A stretch of DNA of 64,000 nucleotides from the NCBI RefSeq assembly GCF_000735135.1, contig NZ_JPLZ01000006.1, positions 1,364,001 to 1,428,000 on the forward strand, written 5' to 3'. The notes under the pieces were generated by a model. It ran no database searches and had not been told where the DNA came from. It was given only the letters and a program-made list of their open reading frames with translations. A program made the position numbers and the translations under genes. How positions within the stretch are numbered: the first letter of the stretch is position 1; every line of letters begins with the position of its first letter. Shown one piece after another: positions 7,736 through 16,100 of this stretch. Source of the DNA: Chryseobacterium sp. FH1 (GTDB lineage Bacteria; Bacteroidota; Bacteroidia; Flavobacteriales; Weeksellaceae).

Positions 7736-8671
7736 ATGAACAGAATCACACAGCTTTTCAACATCAAATATCCAATCATCCAAGGTGGAATGATTTGGCA
7801 TTCGGGATGGAAGTTGGCTTCTGCGGTTTCTAATAATGGCGGATTAGGATTGATTGGTTCGGCAAGTATGTATCCAGATATTTTGCGTGAGAATATTCAG
7901 AAATGTAAACAGGCAACGGACAAACCATTCGGTGTCAACGTTGCTTTGCTGTATCCAAATATTGATGAAATCATCAATATCATTCTGGAAGAAGGCGTAA
8001 AAATCGTTTTCACATCAGCAGGAAATCCCAAAACATACACCGAAACTTTGAAGAAAGAAGGCATCAAGGTTGCTCACGTGGTGGCGAGTTCCAAATTTGC
8101 AGTGAAATGTCAAGATGCAGGCGTAGATTCGGTTGTAGCAGAGGGTTTCGAAGCGGGCGGACACAACGGTCGTGAAGAAACAACAACACTTTGCCTGATC
8201 CCAAATGTCAAAAAACACATTGATATTCCATTAATTGCAGCGGGCGGAATTGGACTTGGAAGTCAGATGAAAGCAGCGATGATTCTTGGTGCAGATGGCG
8301 TTCAAATTGGTTCTCGTTTTGCAGCGACAGTTGAAGCAAGCTCTCACGAGAATTTCAAGAATAAAATTGTTGAACTAAAAGAAGGCGACACGCAATTGAC
8401 ATTGAAGGAATTAGCACCAGTTAGATTAATTAAAAATAAATTCTACCACGATTTGGAAAACCTTTACGAATCTGGCAGAAATGTTGAAGCGTTGAAAGAA
8501 ACTTTGGGAAGAGCACGCGCAAAGCTTGGAATGTTCGAGGGCGATCTCACGGAAGGCGAATTGGAAATCGGACAAGTCTCTGCTTTGATTGATGAGATCC
8601 TTCCTGTAGAAAAAGTCTTTCAAAATTTAATTAAAGAATTCAATGAAGCGAAAGTAGATTTGACTTTATAA
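7736..8671 (+). CDS. NAD(P)H-dependent flavin oxidoreductase / nitronate monooxygenase family
   Basis: A TIM-barrel FMN protein of the 2-nitropropane dioxygenase/FabK-like family, 311 residues from the ATG at 7736. The conserved start MNRITQLFNIKYPIIQGGMIW is followed by GGLGLIGSAS, a glycine-rich VVAEGFEAGGHNGREE (FMN and catalytic histidine region), and phosphate-binding AAGGIGLGSQMKAAMILGADGVQIGSRF. An upstream in-frame ATG at 7688 would add 16 residues. The shorter form is preferred because family members begin at this point and because 7688 lies only 15 nt after the -7-like box. It oxidises nitronates or reduces an unknown acceptor; the true substrate cannot be read from sequence. Confidence 0.88.
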   Translation: MNRITQLFNIKYPIIQGGMIWHSGWKLASAVSNNGGLGLIGSASMYPDILRENIQKCKQATDKPFGVNVALLYPNIDEIINIILEEGVKIVFTSAGNPKTYTETLKKEGIKVAHVVASSKFAVKCQDAGVDSVVAEGFEAGGHNGREETTTLCLIPNVKKHIDIPLIAAGGIGLGSQMKAAMILGADGVQIGSRFAATVEASSHENFKNKIVELKEGDTQLTLKELAPVRLIKNKFYHDLENLYESGRNVEALKETLGRARAKLGMFEGDLTEGELEIGQVSALIDEILPVEKVFQNLIKEFNEAKVDLTL

Positions 8672-8716
8672 GAAATAAGAAGAGGCAAAAGAGTCAAGGA
8701 AAAATTATTTAAAAAG

Positions 8717-8770
8717 GCTTCGAGAGCCTCAGCCTGACAACAATGGAATGCTTCGAGAGTCTCAGCCTGA
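8717..8770. repeat. Dispersed GCTTCGAGAG(C/T)CTCAGCCTGA repeat, two copies
   Basis: Two direct copies at about 8717-8739 and 8750-8770. The same motif, often inverted, occurs in this window near 17995, 18075, 26022, 37178, 37226, 45115 and 45222, always between genes. Confidence 0.8.
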
Positions 8771-8825
8771 AAAAGTCAAATTTCTCTTTTCAATTATATC
8801 AATTATTATTCATCAATTATCATTT

Positions 8826-9254
8826 ATGTTTTCGAAGCAAGAAGCTCAACAACTAAAAACGGAATTCTGGACAGCTTTCGGAAAAGCTTTTCCAAGGAAA
8901 TGGTTGTTATACGATACCAAGATCAAGGATTTTTCTTTCAAATTTTCTGCTGATAACAAAAAAGCGGAGGTGTCGATTGATATTGAAATGAAAGATGAAC
9001 TCTTCAGAAATGCCTACTTCGAGAAGTTTCAGTCTTTGGAAAATCTGTTGAAAGATGAGATCGGCGAATTCCAGATGGATGAGTTTTACACTTTAGAAAA
9101 CGGAAAAGTCATCAGCAGAATTTGGGTGGAAAAACACAATGTTAGTATTTTTAATAAGCAAACCTGGCCAGATACTTTCGAATTTTTTGTCTTGAAAATG
9201 AACGCTTTCGAAATGTTTTATTATGAATACGAGGATTTCATCAAGTCAGTTTAA
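8826..9254 (+). CDS. DUF4268 family protein
   Basis: 142 residues from the ATG at 8826. The open frame runs back through a dispersed repeat to 8748, which cannot be coding. The sequence matches the DUF4268 pattern: QQLKTEFWTAFGKAF near the start, FKFSADNKKAEVSIDIEMKD in the middle, and an aromatic C-terminus (FFVLKMNAFEMFYYEYEDFIKSV). The family is linked in other genomes to restriction or nucleic-acid-related proteins, but this stand-alone copy has no such neighbour, so no role is assigned. A small hypothetical gene follows 46 nt downstream on the same strand. Confidence 0.8.
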   Translation: MFSKQEAQQLKTEFWTAFGKAFPRKWLLYDTKIKDFSFKFSADNKKAEVSIDIEMKDELFRNAYFEKFQSLENLLKDEIGEFQMDEFYTLENGKVISRIWVEKHNVSIFNKQTWPDTFEFFVLKMNAFEMFYYEYEDFIKSV

Positions 9255-9300
9255 ATAAAGATAAATTATACTTTTTACAGTCTACATTATACAATTAACA

Positions 9301-9537
9301 ATGAAAAAAATTACAATAAAAGCCAACGATTTCTTCGAACTACTCAAACTGAAAGGCGAATCCATGTGGGATATTTTTGCACAATTAATTGATGATGAGG
9401 AAAAAGAAATCACTTTCGTAAATGATAAGGACGAATATCTTTTTCATTATATTTTACCAACCACTTTGGAGAAGCTTAAGGAAGATAAAGAGCTTTTCTC
9501 CAAGGAATACGCCGATAAATTGTCAGGACTTAACTAG
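9301..9537 (+). CDS. Small hypothetical protein (78 aa)
   Basis: Starts MKKITIKANDFFELLKLKGESMWDIFAQLI and is acidic and lysine-rich, with no signal peptide or membrane segment. I do not recognise a family. Its position 46 nt after the DUF4268 gene on the same strand suggests co-transcription. Its stop (9535-9537) overlaps the stop of the convergent pnuC gene by 8 bp, so no terminator fits between them. Confidence 0.6.
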   Translation: MKKITIKANDFFELLKLKGESMWDIFAQLIDDEEKEITFVNDKDEYLFHYILPTTLEKLKEDKELFSKEYADKLSGLN

Positions 9538-10192
9538 CATTCAAACCTTTCTTCCATTCCAAGTAACCGATAATTGCCATCGCTGTGAAGATAACGTATT
9601 GAATTGCTGTAATTCCCAAACCTTTGTAAAGCATCATCGGAATACAGATAAAATCGGCAACAATCCAGAAAATCCAATTCTCGATATTTCGTTTTGCCAT
9701 AAAAAACATGCCGACCAAAAATAGGGAAGTGGTGATGATGTCGGTATAATTGGCCCAATCCAAATGGTAAAGTCCCAGCCTCACGCCATTCATAGAAAAT
9801 TGATTGTCAATATAAGGTTTGAAATAATAAACCAATCCAACGAAAATCAAACTCCCCACAAACAAAGCACTTCCAATCTTCCAATCTTTTTTGCTGGCTT
9901 TTTTCACCTCCACATGGATGTTGTCATCCGAACTTTTCGACCAGAGAATCCAGCCGTAAACGCTCATCACGGTGTAATAAACATTAATGAGCATATCGCC
10001 CAACAATCCGAAAACGTACATAATGTAAATGAACAAAACCGTGGAGATGATTCCGGTAGGATAGACCCAAATGTTTTTTTTGATAGAAAAGAAAACGCTT
10101 AAGATTCCGAAGACTACCGCAATGACTTCAAAATAGATAAGGTAAGTTTCGTAAGAATTGTATTGTGCGGTGAGGGTTTCCAGAAAATTCAT
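9530..10192 (-). CDS. pnuC: Nicotinamide riboside transporter PnuC
   Basis: A membrane protein of about 220 residues with roughly seven hydrophobic segments and the PnuC signatures. These are WVYPTGIISTVLFIYIM, NVYYTVMSVYGWILW with its conserved asparagine and tryptophans, and FFMAKRNIENWIFWIVAD. It imports nicotinamide riboside for NAD synthesis by facilitated diffusion, usually trapped by a kinase (not in this window). The ATG at 10192 (MNFLETLTAQYNSYE) is chosen. A TTG at 10219 would add nine residues but lies beside the hairpin that ends the upstream gene. I see no riboswitch-like leader in front of it. Confidence 0.9.
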   Translation of the reverse strand: MNFLETLTAQYNSYETYLIYFEVIAVVFGILSVFFSIKKNIWVYPTGIISTVLFIYIMYVFGLLGDMLINVYYTVMSVYGWILWSKSSDDNIHVEVKKASKKDWKIGSALFVGSLIFVGLVYYFKPYIDNQFSMNGVRLGLYHLDWANYTDIITTSLFLVGMFFMAKRNIENWIFWIVADFICIPMMLYKGLGITAIQYVIFTAMAIIGYLEWKKGLNAS

Positions 10193-10223
10193 AGACTCAA
10201 AGATAGTGATGTTTTCCAAAATA

Positions 10224-10258
10224 AAACCCTGTCAAAGTTCAAAACTTTGACAGGGTTT
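10224..10258 (-). terminator. Terminator of the T9SS leucine-rich protein gene
   Basis: A 16-bp perfect stem (10224-10239 with 10243-10258) with a 3-nt loop. On the minus strand it is followed by TTTTATTTT. It lies 26 nt after the stop of the 972-residue protein gene and just before pnuC. Confidence 0.85.
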
Positions 10259-10284
10259 AGGAAAGAATGTTTTAGGAACTTGGA

Positions 10285-13203
10285 TTATTCTTTTACAAGT
10301 TTCTTGGTTATAGTATTACCCGCTTTTGTGGTTGCTGTGATGATGTAAGTTCCTTTTTCCAATGTTGCAACATTTACAGATTTTGCAGAAGCTGGAGCTT
10401 GTTTTACAGTTCTTCCAGAAATATCAGAAATTTTAATACTAGAAACTTCTTCGGAGAAATTAAGAATATCTTTTACGGGATTTGGATATAATACTAATTC
10501 GGATTTGCTGGTTTGAAATACTGCAAGATGATTATTACATAATGTATTGTAACTAGCGGTATTATCTTTCATCCATCCACTATAAGAATTTGCATTTGTG
10601 ACATTATCTACTTGGATACAAGTAAGACTTGGATTCTCATTTGTCCACATTGTTGCCAAGATATTGTTATTGTTATTCTTCAAGTTTAGGCTTGTAAGCA
10701 GATTTTCGCGACAGTTAAGATGTGTCAACAATGTGTTTTTACTAATGTCTAGATTAGGTAGTCGATTAGTTCTACATCTTAGATCAGTCAAAACAATGTT
10801 CTTACTTATGTCAAGATTTGTTATTAAGTTTTCACTACAATCCAAGTAAGTTAATAAAGTATTTTTGCTAATATCCAAACTTAGTATTTGATTGAATTGA
10901 CATTCTAGTTTTGTAATTTTCACAAAAGCTTCAATACCGACCATTCTTGCTATATTTTTACTACTAGCATTAATATCTCCTGTAAAAGCTTCAGCTTCGG
11001 AAACTTGTATCTCAGTATCTCCATTGGTATTGATTGCAGTATTGCTTACAAGATAAGCTTTAAAGTTGGTATCTGGGATATAAACAATTGGATCAGGATT
11101 ACAATTGGTGTTATAACTTGCAGTAGCATCTTTTGTCCAACCAGTATGAACTACTGTTGCATTATCTACTTGGATACAAGTAAGATTGGGGTTATTGGTT
11201 GCATTCATTGTTGTGATTGCAGAATTGTTACCGTTTTTAAGATTAAGACTTATTAATTTATTGGTATTAAGAAATACACTTTTCAACGCTGTATTTGAGC
11301 TTAAATCCAAAGTAGTCAATTGATTGGAGTGACAGCTTAAAATAGTTAATGCTATATTTTGACTCACATCCAAATTTGTTAGTTTATTATCAGCACAATT
11401 TAACCACGTAATTTTTGTAAATGCCTCTATTCCTACAAGGCTACTTATTGATTTTGAAAAGCACACAATATCTCCTGTGAACGATTCTGCTTCAGACACT
11501 TGTATCTCTGCATCACCATTAGTATTGATAGTGGCAACGCTTAAAAGATAAGCTTTGAAATTAGCATCTGGGATATTTACAATTGGAGTAGAAGTACAAT
11601 TGGTGTTATAGCTTGCTGTTGCATCTTTTTTCCAGTCGCCAGCTGTTGTGTAAGAATTGGCATTGGCAACATTATCTACTTGTATGCAAGTAAGGCTTGA
11701 ATTGAAATCTGCATACATTTTTGTTAATATAGTATTATTGCCATTTTTAATATTTAAACTTGTAAGTTGAGAGTTATTATTACAAGCAAAATCAGTCAAA
11801 GTAGTGTTCGAGCTTACATCTAAAGAAGTTAATAAATTGTTTCCGGTCCATAGCGTTGTCAAATTTGTATTTTTGCTCACATCTACACTTGTTAATTGAT
11901 TCCCACCACAATCTAGTTTTGTAATTTTTGTGAAGGCCTCAACCCCAGTAAGGTCAGAAATATTTTTATATTGACATAATATTTCTCCAGCAAAATCTTC
12001 TGCTTCTGAAACTTGTATTTCATTATCGCCGTTAGTATTAATAACTGTGTTTCCTACGAGATAAGCTTTAAAGTTTGCGTCCGGGATGTTTACAACTTGG
12101 TCACAAGAAATAACCTGAAGGGTTCCTATGACAGTGTTCCCGGCAATATTGTAGGTTATGTTATGATTCCCGATACCACCAGCAATCATCGTATTGAAGC
12201 TAAAAGTTTTTCCATCGCCATTATCTGTGACTCCAAGTCCGCTATAAACCCCGCCTACTGGAGAGGCACCTCCCAAATTTTGAGTTGTAATGTTAGAGCA
12301 AACTGGTGGAATGTTGGGGAAGGCTGGCTGGTTTATTGTTAATTTTGAAACTTTACCTCCCGCGTATTCGGCAAAATATAAATCAAGACCATTGAATGCG
12401 GATAGCGATGGCTCTTGCAAACCCGAAGCCATTGTTTCTAAAGAAGAGTTTGCATTGCTGATATCTTTTCTTTTGATGGTGGTACCTGTGGCTTCGGAAA
12501 TATAAAGAAAGTTTCCGTTGAACATGATGCCATCAGGTCCTCGCAAACCACTTGCGACCGAGGTTATAGAAGGATTGGGTTGGTTTAGATTAATTTTTTT
12601 TACTTCTGTTCCATAGAAGTAACTGAAATACAATTCATCCCCTTTGATGGCCATTCCGGAGCAAGGGTTGTTTGTGATAATTGAGGTTGCTGCCTGAGGG
12701 AAAGCCTGGTCAAGTCTCACCTTGTAAATGCCAGCTTGATTTGAGAGTGTTGATGATGAGCTGATGTACAAATCATTGCCATTCTGAACAAAGGCTTGTG
12801 TTATAAATGTGCTATTAAGATTTGTGGTGATAGGTTCGATTGTGGGGTTGCTTGATTCAATATTGATTCTGCCCACAGAAGTATTGTGACCAGGTAAGTT
12901 TTCTTCTGAAGCAATATACAAATAGTTGTTGATGATATACAGCCCAGTAGTTCTGTTGATGTTGTTTAAGATTGTGGTTACTGGAGCGGGAAGTGGTTGG
13001 GATATGTCTATTTTAGAAACCTTACCAGCACCATATTCGCTTATAAACAATGTATTGTCTTTTATAGCTAATCCTAATGGTTGATTTAAGCCAGAAGCAA
13101 CTGTGGTTATCGTCTGTGCAGATAATTTAAATGATAACAAAAATATAATAACGAAAAAAGATTTCCATCTTGTCTTTGTGGAAAAGAAAATAGTTTTTTT
13201 CAT
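10285..13203 (-). CDS. T9SS-exported protein with beta-propeller and three leucine-rich modules
   Basis: 972 residues. A signal peptide (to about residue 29) is followed by propeller-type repeats at about 32-295 (ASGLNQPLGLAIKDNTLFISEYGAGKV is cut here at VASGLNQPLG and LFISEYGAGKVSKI). A linker with an SprB-like feel covers 300-366. Three modules follow at about 371-536, 541-701 and 706-889, each beginning IPDANFKAYL or IPDTNFKAYL. Each passes through internalin-like repeats (LDVSKNT, LDVSSNT) and ends TCIQVDN...ASYNTNC. Residues 899-972 are a type A T9SS sorting domain (LVLYPNPVKDILNF...KKLVKE). It should be secreted or surface-anchored through type IX secretion, with adhesive or ligand-binding potential. 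The LytTR two-component genes are directly upstream on the same strand, with a shared promoter motif. Confidence 0.88.
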   Translation of the reverse strand: MKKTIFFSTKTRWKSFFVIIFLLSFKLSAQTITTVASGLNQPLGLAIKDNTLFISEYGAGKVSKIDISQPLPAPVTTILNNINRTTGLYIINNYLYIASEENLPGHNTSVGRINIESSNPTIEPITTNLNSTFITQAFVQNGNDLYISSSSTLSNQAGIYKVRLDQAFPQAATSIITNNPCSGMAIKGDELYFSYFYGTEVKKINLNQPNPSITSVASGLRGPDGIMFNGNFLYISEATGTTIKRKDISNANSSLETMASGLQEPSLSAFNGLDLYFAEYAGGKVSKLTINQPAFPNIPPVCSNITTQNLGGASPVGGVYSGLGVTDNGDGKTFSFNTMIAGGIGNHNITYNIAGNTVIGTLQVISCDQVVNIPDANFKAYLVGNTVINTNGDNEIQVSEAEDFAGEILCQYKNISDLTGVEAFTKITKLDCGGNQLTSVDVSKNTNLTTLWTGNNLLTSLDVSSNTTLTDFACNNNSQLTSLNIKNGNNTILTKMYADFNSSLTCIQVDNVANANSYTTAGDWKKDATASYNTNCTSTPIVNIPDANFKAYLLSVATINTNGDAEIQVSEAESFTGDIVCFSKSISSLVGIEAFTKITWLNCADNKLTNLDVSQNIALTILSCHSNQLTTLDLSSNTALKSVFLNTNKLISLNLKNGNNSAITTMNATNNPNLTCIQVDNATVVHTGWTKDATASYNTNCNPDPIVYIPDTNFKAYLVSNTAINTNGDTEIQVSEAEAFTGDINASSKNIARMVGIEAFVKITKLECQFNQILSLDISKNTLLTYLDCSENLITNLDISKNIVLTDLRCRTNRLPNLDISKNTLLTHLNCRENLLTSLNLKNNNNNILATMWTNENPSLTCIQVDNVTNANSYSGWMKDNTASYNTLCNNHLAVFQTSKSELVLYPNPVKDILNFSEEVSSIKISDISGRTVKQAPASAKSVNVATLEKGTYIITATTKAGNTITKKLVKE

Positions 13204-13264
13204 AGGAATTAGTTTTTTTGCCTACTCTGAAATCGCATTTTCGGCTTCCTGCGTTTTTATATCG

Positions 13265-13330
13265 CAAATATGGAAACCGTTTTATCTGTTTTGAAATTTC
13301 TGGGACAGAATGGCAAATTCTGGGATAGAA
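13265..13330 (-). promoter_or_regulatory. Putative LytTR-controlled promoter of the T9SS leucine-rich protein
   Basis: Written on the plus strand, direct repeats TGGGACAGAA (13301-13310) and TGGGATAGAA (13321-13330) are 20 bp apart. A -7-like box CATATTTG (minus strand, 13272-13265) lies 28 nt downstream of the nearer repeat. The same repeats, period and 28-nt distance occur before the histidine kinase gene at 15886-15951. Paired direct repeats just upstream of the -35 region are the usual form of LytTR sites. Confidence 0.7.
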
Positions 13331-13438
13331 AACAAAATGTATTTCGTTATTGGTGAAAATTATCAAAAAATAAAGCGTTCTGATAATAATATCAAAACGC
13401 TTAAATGTTTATTGATGTGAAAAATGTAAATTTTACAT

Positions 13439-14128
13439 CTAACGGATAAATTGCTTTACGTTATCCAAATAATTTTCAGAAACAGGAATCAAATTTCCTT
13501 TAATGATAATATTTCTATTGCTGAACTTTTCTATTTTATTCTTATTGATGATGTAGGCCCTATGGGTCTGTACGAAGGTGGATTCGGAAATTTCACTCAA
13601 GATTTTTTTGATGGTAGATCTGGATTTGTAAATTTTGTCATCGGTGTAAAGTAAAAGATAATTGCCGTCAGATTCTATATAGTTGATTTTTTCCTCGTCC
13701 AGTTTCACGCTGTACTCGCCCTCTTTTACATTTATAAAATGTTTCTGTTTTGGAAAATAGGCAGATTGCCGAATTGCGATTTCCATAGATGCAATCAAGT
13801 CGCTGTTTTTGAAAGGCTTCGTAAGGTAAGAATACGGCGAAGTGGAAACGGCCTTCCCAATGATTTCCTGATTTTCATAAGCCGTGAGATAGATAAACGG
13901 AATTTGATATTTTTCCTTTATTTTCAAGCCGAGCGAAATTCCATCCTGCTCATTTTCACCAAGATTGATGTCTAGAATGGCAAGCGTAATGCTTTCTTTT
14001 TGTAAGATTTCCAGAGCTTCTTTTGAGTTTTTAGCTTCACTCACGGCGTATCCATTTTCGGACAATATCTTTTTCGTAAATCGCCTGTTCAAAAAATCGT
14101 CTTCTACCAGTAAAATTGTCTTTTCCAT
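13439..14128 (-). CDS. LytTR-type response regulator
   Basis: 229 residues. The receiver domain (about 1-120) has the acidic pocket EDD at 9-11, phospho-acceptor Asp53 (LAILDINLG), Thr82 and Lys104 (YLTKPF). A LytTR DNA-binding domain follows at about 130-229, with the family signature INYIESDGNYLLLYT and FVQTHRAYIINKNKI. LytTR regulators bind paired direct repeats. Two matching pairs flank this locus, upstream of the kinase gene and of the exported leucine-rich protein. The gene starts 10 nt after the histidine kinase stop, so both are one transcript and a functional pair. Confidence 0.93.
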   Translation of the reverse strand: MEKTILLVEDDFLNRRFTKKILSENGYAVSEAKNSKEALEILQKESITLAILDINLGENEQDGISLGLKIKEKYQIPFIYLTAYENQEIIGKAVSTSPYSYLTKPFKNSDLIASMEIAIRQSAYFPKQKHFINVKEGEYSVKLDEEKINYIESDGNYLLLYTDDKIYKSRSTIKKILSEISESTFVQTHRAYIINKNKIEKFSNRNIIIKGNLIPVSENYLDNVKQFIR

Positions 14129-14138
14129 ATCACAATCG

Positions 14139-15857
14139 TTAAAAATAAAGCATCAATTCAAATCCATTCCCACTTGTTGTCATAATTTCGCCGTCCAGTT
14201 GATGGATCAGTCCTTTTGTAATCTCTAATCCCAGACCTTTGTCATTGTTTTTGTTGAAATCAAATCCATCACCGTTATCAGCATAATATAGTTTGCTTTT
14301 CCCGGATTTTTCATCCTCTGTGATTTCTATGTTGATGATTCCGATATTCCGATTTTTGAAAGCGTGTTTCATACTGTTGCTCAGAAGTTCTACGATGATC
14401 ATTCCCACGGGCAAAGCTTTTTCTATAGAAATAGTTTCGATTTCACATTTGATATGAAGATCGATTTTCTTTCTATGGTTGTCGTAAGATTCTTTCACGA
14501 TCTCAGAAAGCTCCGTGATGTACCTTCCAAAATCAATTTCATTCACATTGTCAGAAACATTCAGCTTCTTGTGGAGCAACGCCATAGAGTGGATTCTGTT
14601 CTGATTTCCTCTGATCAGTTCCTCGATGTTGTTATGGTCCGCAGACTCTTTCTGGATTTCTAAGATGCTGATGACGTGTTGTAGATTATTTTTTACCCTA
14701 TGTTGCAATTCCGAAAGCAAAACCTGTTTTTGCTCCAAAAGTTTCTGGAGTTCGCCAAGCTGTTCATTGATGATCTTGTTCCGATGGCTGATTTGCCTGT
14801 TTTTTCCCATCAATAAAAGCAGACCGATCGCGATAACCGCTAGCAAACTACCAATCAAAATCATCAATTTATCTTTATTCTTGATGGTGTTTTCCTTTTT
14901 ATCACTTTGATATTGCTCCTCCAGTTTTTTTATCTTGATTTTTTCTTCTTGGCTGGAGATAAGTTGCAGTTTTTCATGATATTCTTTATAATAAAACAAT
15001 GCAGAGTCTGTCTTGCCCATTCCTTCAAATATCATAGACCTCAATTTAAGATAGAAACCTTCATTTATTGTTGACTTATTAAAAAAAACACTAGCAGAAT
15101 CATTGTATGATAAAGCCACAGGATAGTTTTTCATTTTATAATTAACTACGCTGATATTATTAAACGCAGCCGCAATTTCACCAGATCGTTTTGTTTTTTT
15201 CTTATGCTTCAAAATCTTAAAATCATATTCGAGTGTTTTTTCATAATTCTTATTTTTAGAAGTATAAAATCCCATTAGGAGATAAGAATCTATCAAATCT
15301 TTTTCATTATTATATTTTTTCGAATATTTCTCGGCCTGTTTTGCATAATGGTTCATAGAATCCAGCTTCTCCACAAAACGAAAGTACGAGCTTCTCCGGA
15401 TGCAATATGTGCTGTACAGATTTTCAAGTTGATGATCCTTATATTTCTTGTAAGCTTTATCGAGATATAAGTCCGTCAATTCCAGATGTTGTGATTTTTC
15501 ATACGCCAAAGCAATCAACAGATAGATTTGATAAGAAAGAGCGTGCAGATTTTCATCTTCCGCATCATCGATTATCTTTAGCAAAATCTTCAAAGATTCT
15601 ACAGAAGTCGCTTCGTTTTCATCAAATATAATGGCTCGCCTGAATTGAGTTTCTAAAAGCTGAGTCTTATTTCTTCTACCAATCTGGAATTTTCTCAACT
15701 GCTTGTACAAACTGTCCGTTTTCTTCTGAGCAAGGTCAATCTCCTTATCTCGGATGAGTTTATCGATTTTCATTAATTCCTGATTCACAGCAGAGTCTTG
15801 GGACATATAAAAATGACCACATAATATAGATAGGAAAAATAAAAAACGGACGATCAT
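14139..15857 (-). CDS. TPR-containing sensor histidine kinase
   Basis: 572 residues from the ATG at 15857; a TTG two codons earlier is also possible. A signal peptide (MIVRFLFFLSILCGHFYMSQ) leads to a periplasmic region of TPR-like helices (about 25-320). One membrane segment follows (about 330-351), then a coiled linker and a HisKA_2-type kinase core. The phospho-histidine is His386 in LSELQHRVKNNLQHV. The ATPase part has the N box VELLSNSMKHAF (Asn494), DNGDGF and GLGLEI. Sensing through periplasmic TPRs suggests a protein or peptide cue, which is inference. It heads the operon with the LytTR regulator and appears autoregulated through the repeat pair upstream. Confidence 0.92.
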   Translation of the reverse strand: MIVRFLFFLSILCGHFYMSQDSAVNQELMKIDKLIRDKEIDLAQKKTDSLYKQLRKFQIGRRNKTQLLETQFRRAIIFDENEATSVESLKILLKIIDDAEDENLHALSYQIYLLIALAYEKSQHLELTDLYLDKAYKKYKDHQLENLYSTYCIRRSSYFRFVEKLDSMNHYAKQAEKYSKKYNNEKDLIDSYLLMGFYTSKNKNYEKTLEYDFKILKHKKKTKRSGEIAAAFNNISVVNYKMKNYPVALSYNDSASVFFNKSTINEGFYLKLRSMIFEGMGKTDSALFYYKEYHEKLQLISSQEEKIKIKKLEEQYQSDKKENTIKNKDKLMILIGSLLAVIAIGLLLLMGKNRQISHRNKIINEQLGELQKLLEQKQVLLSELQHRVKNNLQHVISILEIQKESADHNNIEELIRGNQNRIHSMALLHKKLNVSDNVNEIDFGRYITELSEIVKESYDNHRKKIDLHIKCEIETISIEKALPVGMIIVELLSNSMKHAFKNRNIGIINIEITEDEKSGKSKLYYADNGDGFDFNKNNDKGLGLEITKGLIHQLDGEIMTTSGNGFELMLYF

Positions 15858-15885
15858 TTTCAAATGAAATAACTTTATCAGGTCT

Positions 15886-15951
15886 CAAATTTAGAAAAAG
15901 AGTTTATTTTAAAATAATTTTTGGGACAGAATGATGTTTTCTGGGACGGAA
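15886..15951 (-). promoter_or_regulatory. Putative autoregulated promoter of the kinase-LytTR operon
   Basis: Minus-strand -7 box TAAATTTG (15893-15886) is preceded, 28 nt upstream, by direct repeats TGGGACAGAA (15922-15931) and TGGGACGGAA (15942-15951, both written on the plus strand). Period and distance match those at 13265-13330 exactly. The predicted transcript starts near 15879. The amino acid permease gene starts divergently at 16101 and could also be affected. Confidence 0.72.
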
Positions 15952-16100
15952 TGTTTTAGATAACTCATCATTCCATTCAACGTAATTCAAAATAAATTAG
16001 TTAAAAAATGTTAAGGTTGATATTTTTTTAATATTTTCGTAATTCAAAATAAACAAACAGAAGAAAAGCCCCTCATTTTTTGGGGATAAAAAATTAGATT

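Noticed and set aside
8748-8825. Upstream extension of the DUF4268 gene
   Set aside because: It consists of the dispersed GCTTCGAGAG repeat and spacer; the ATG at 8826 begins the conserved domain.
9938-10258. Riboswitch in front of pnuC
   Set aside because: The sequence before pnuC is a simple 16-bp hairpin that terminates the upstream gene; no ligand-binding-type core is visible.
13178-13192. Single DnaA-box-like TTTGTGGAAAAG site
   Set aside because: It is one isolated near-match inside the 5' coding region of the exported protein, far from dnaA and with no neighbours.
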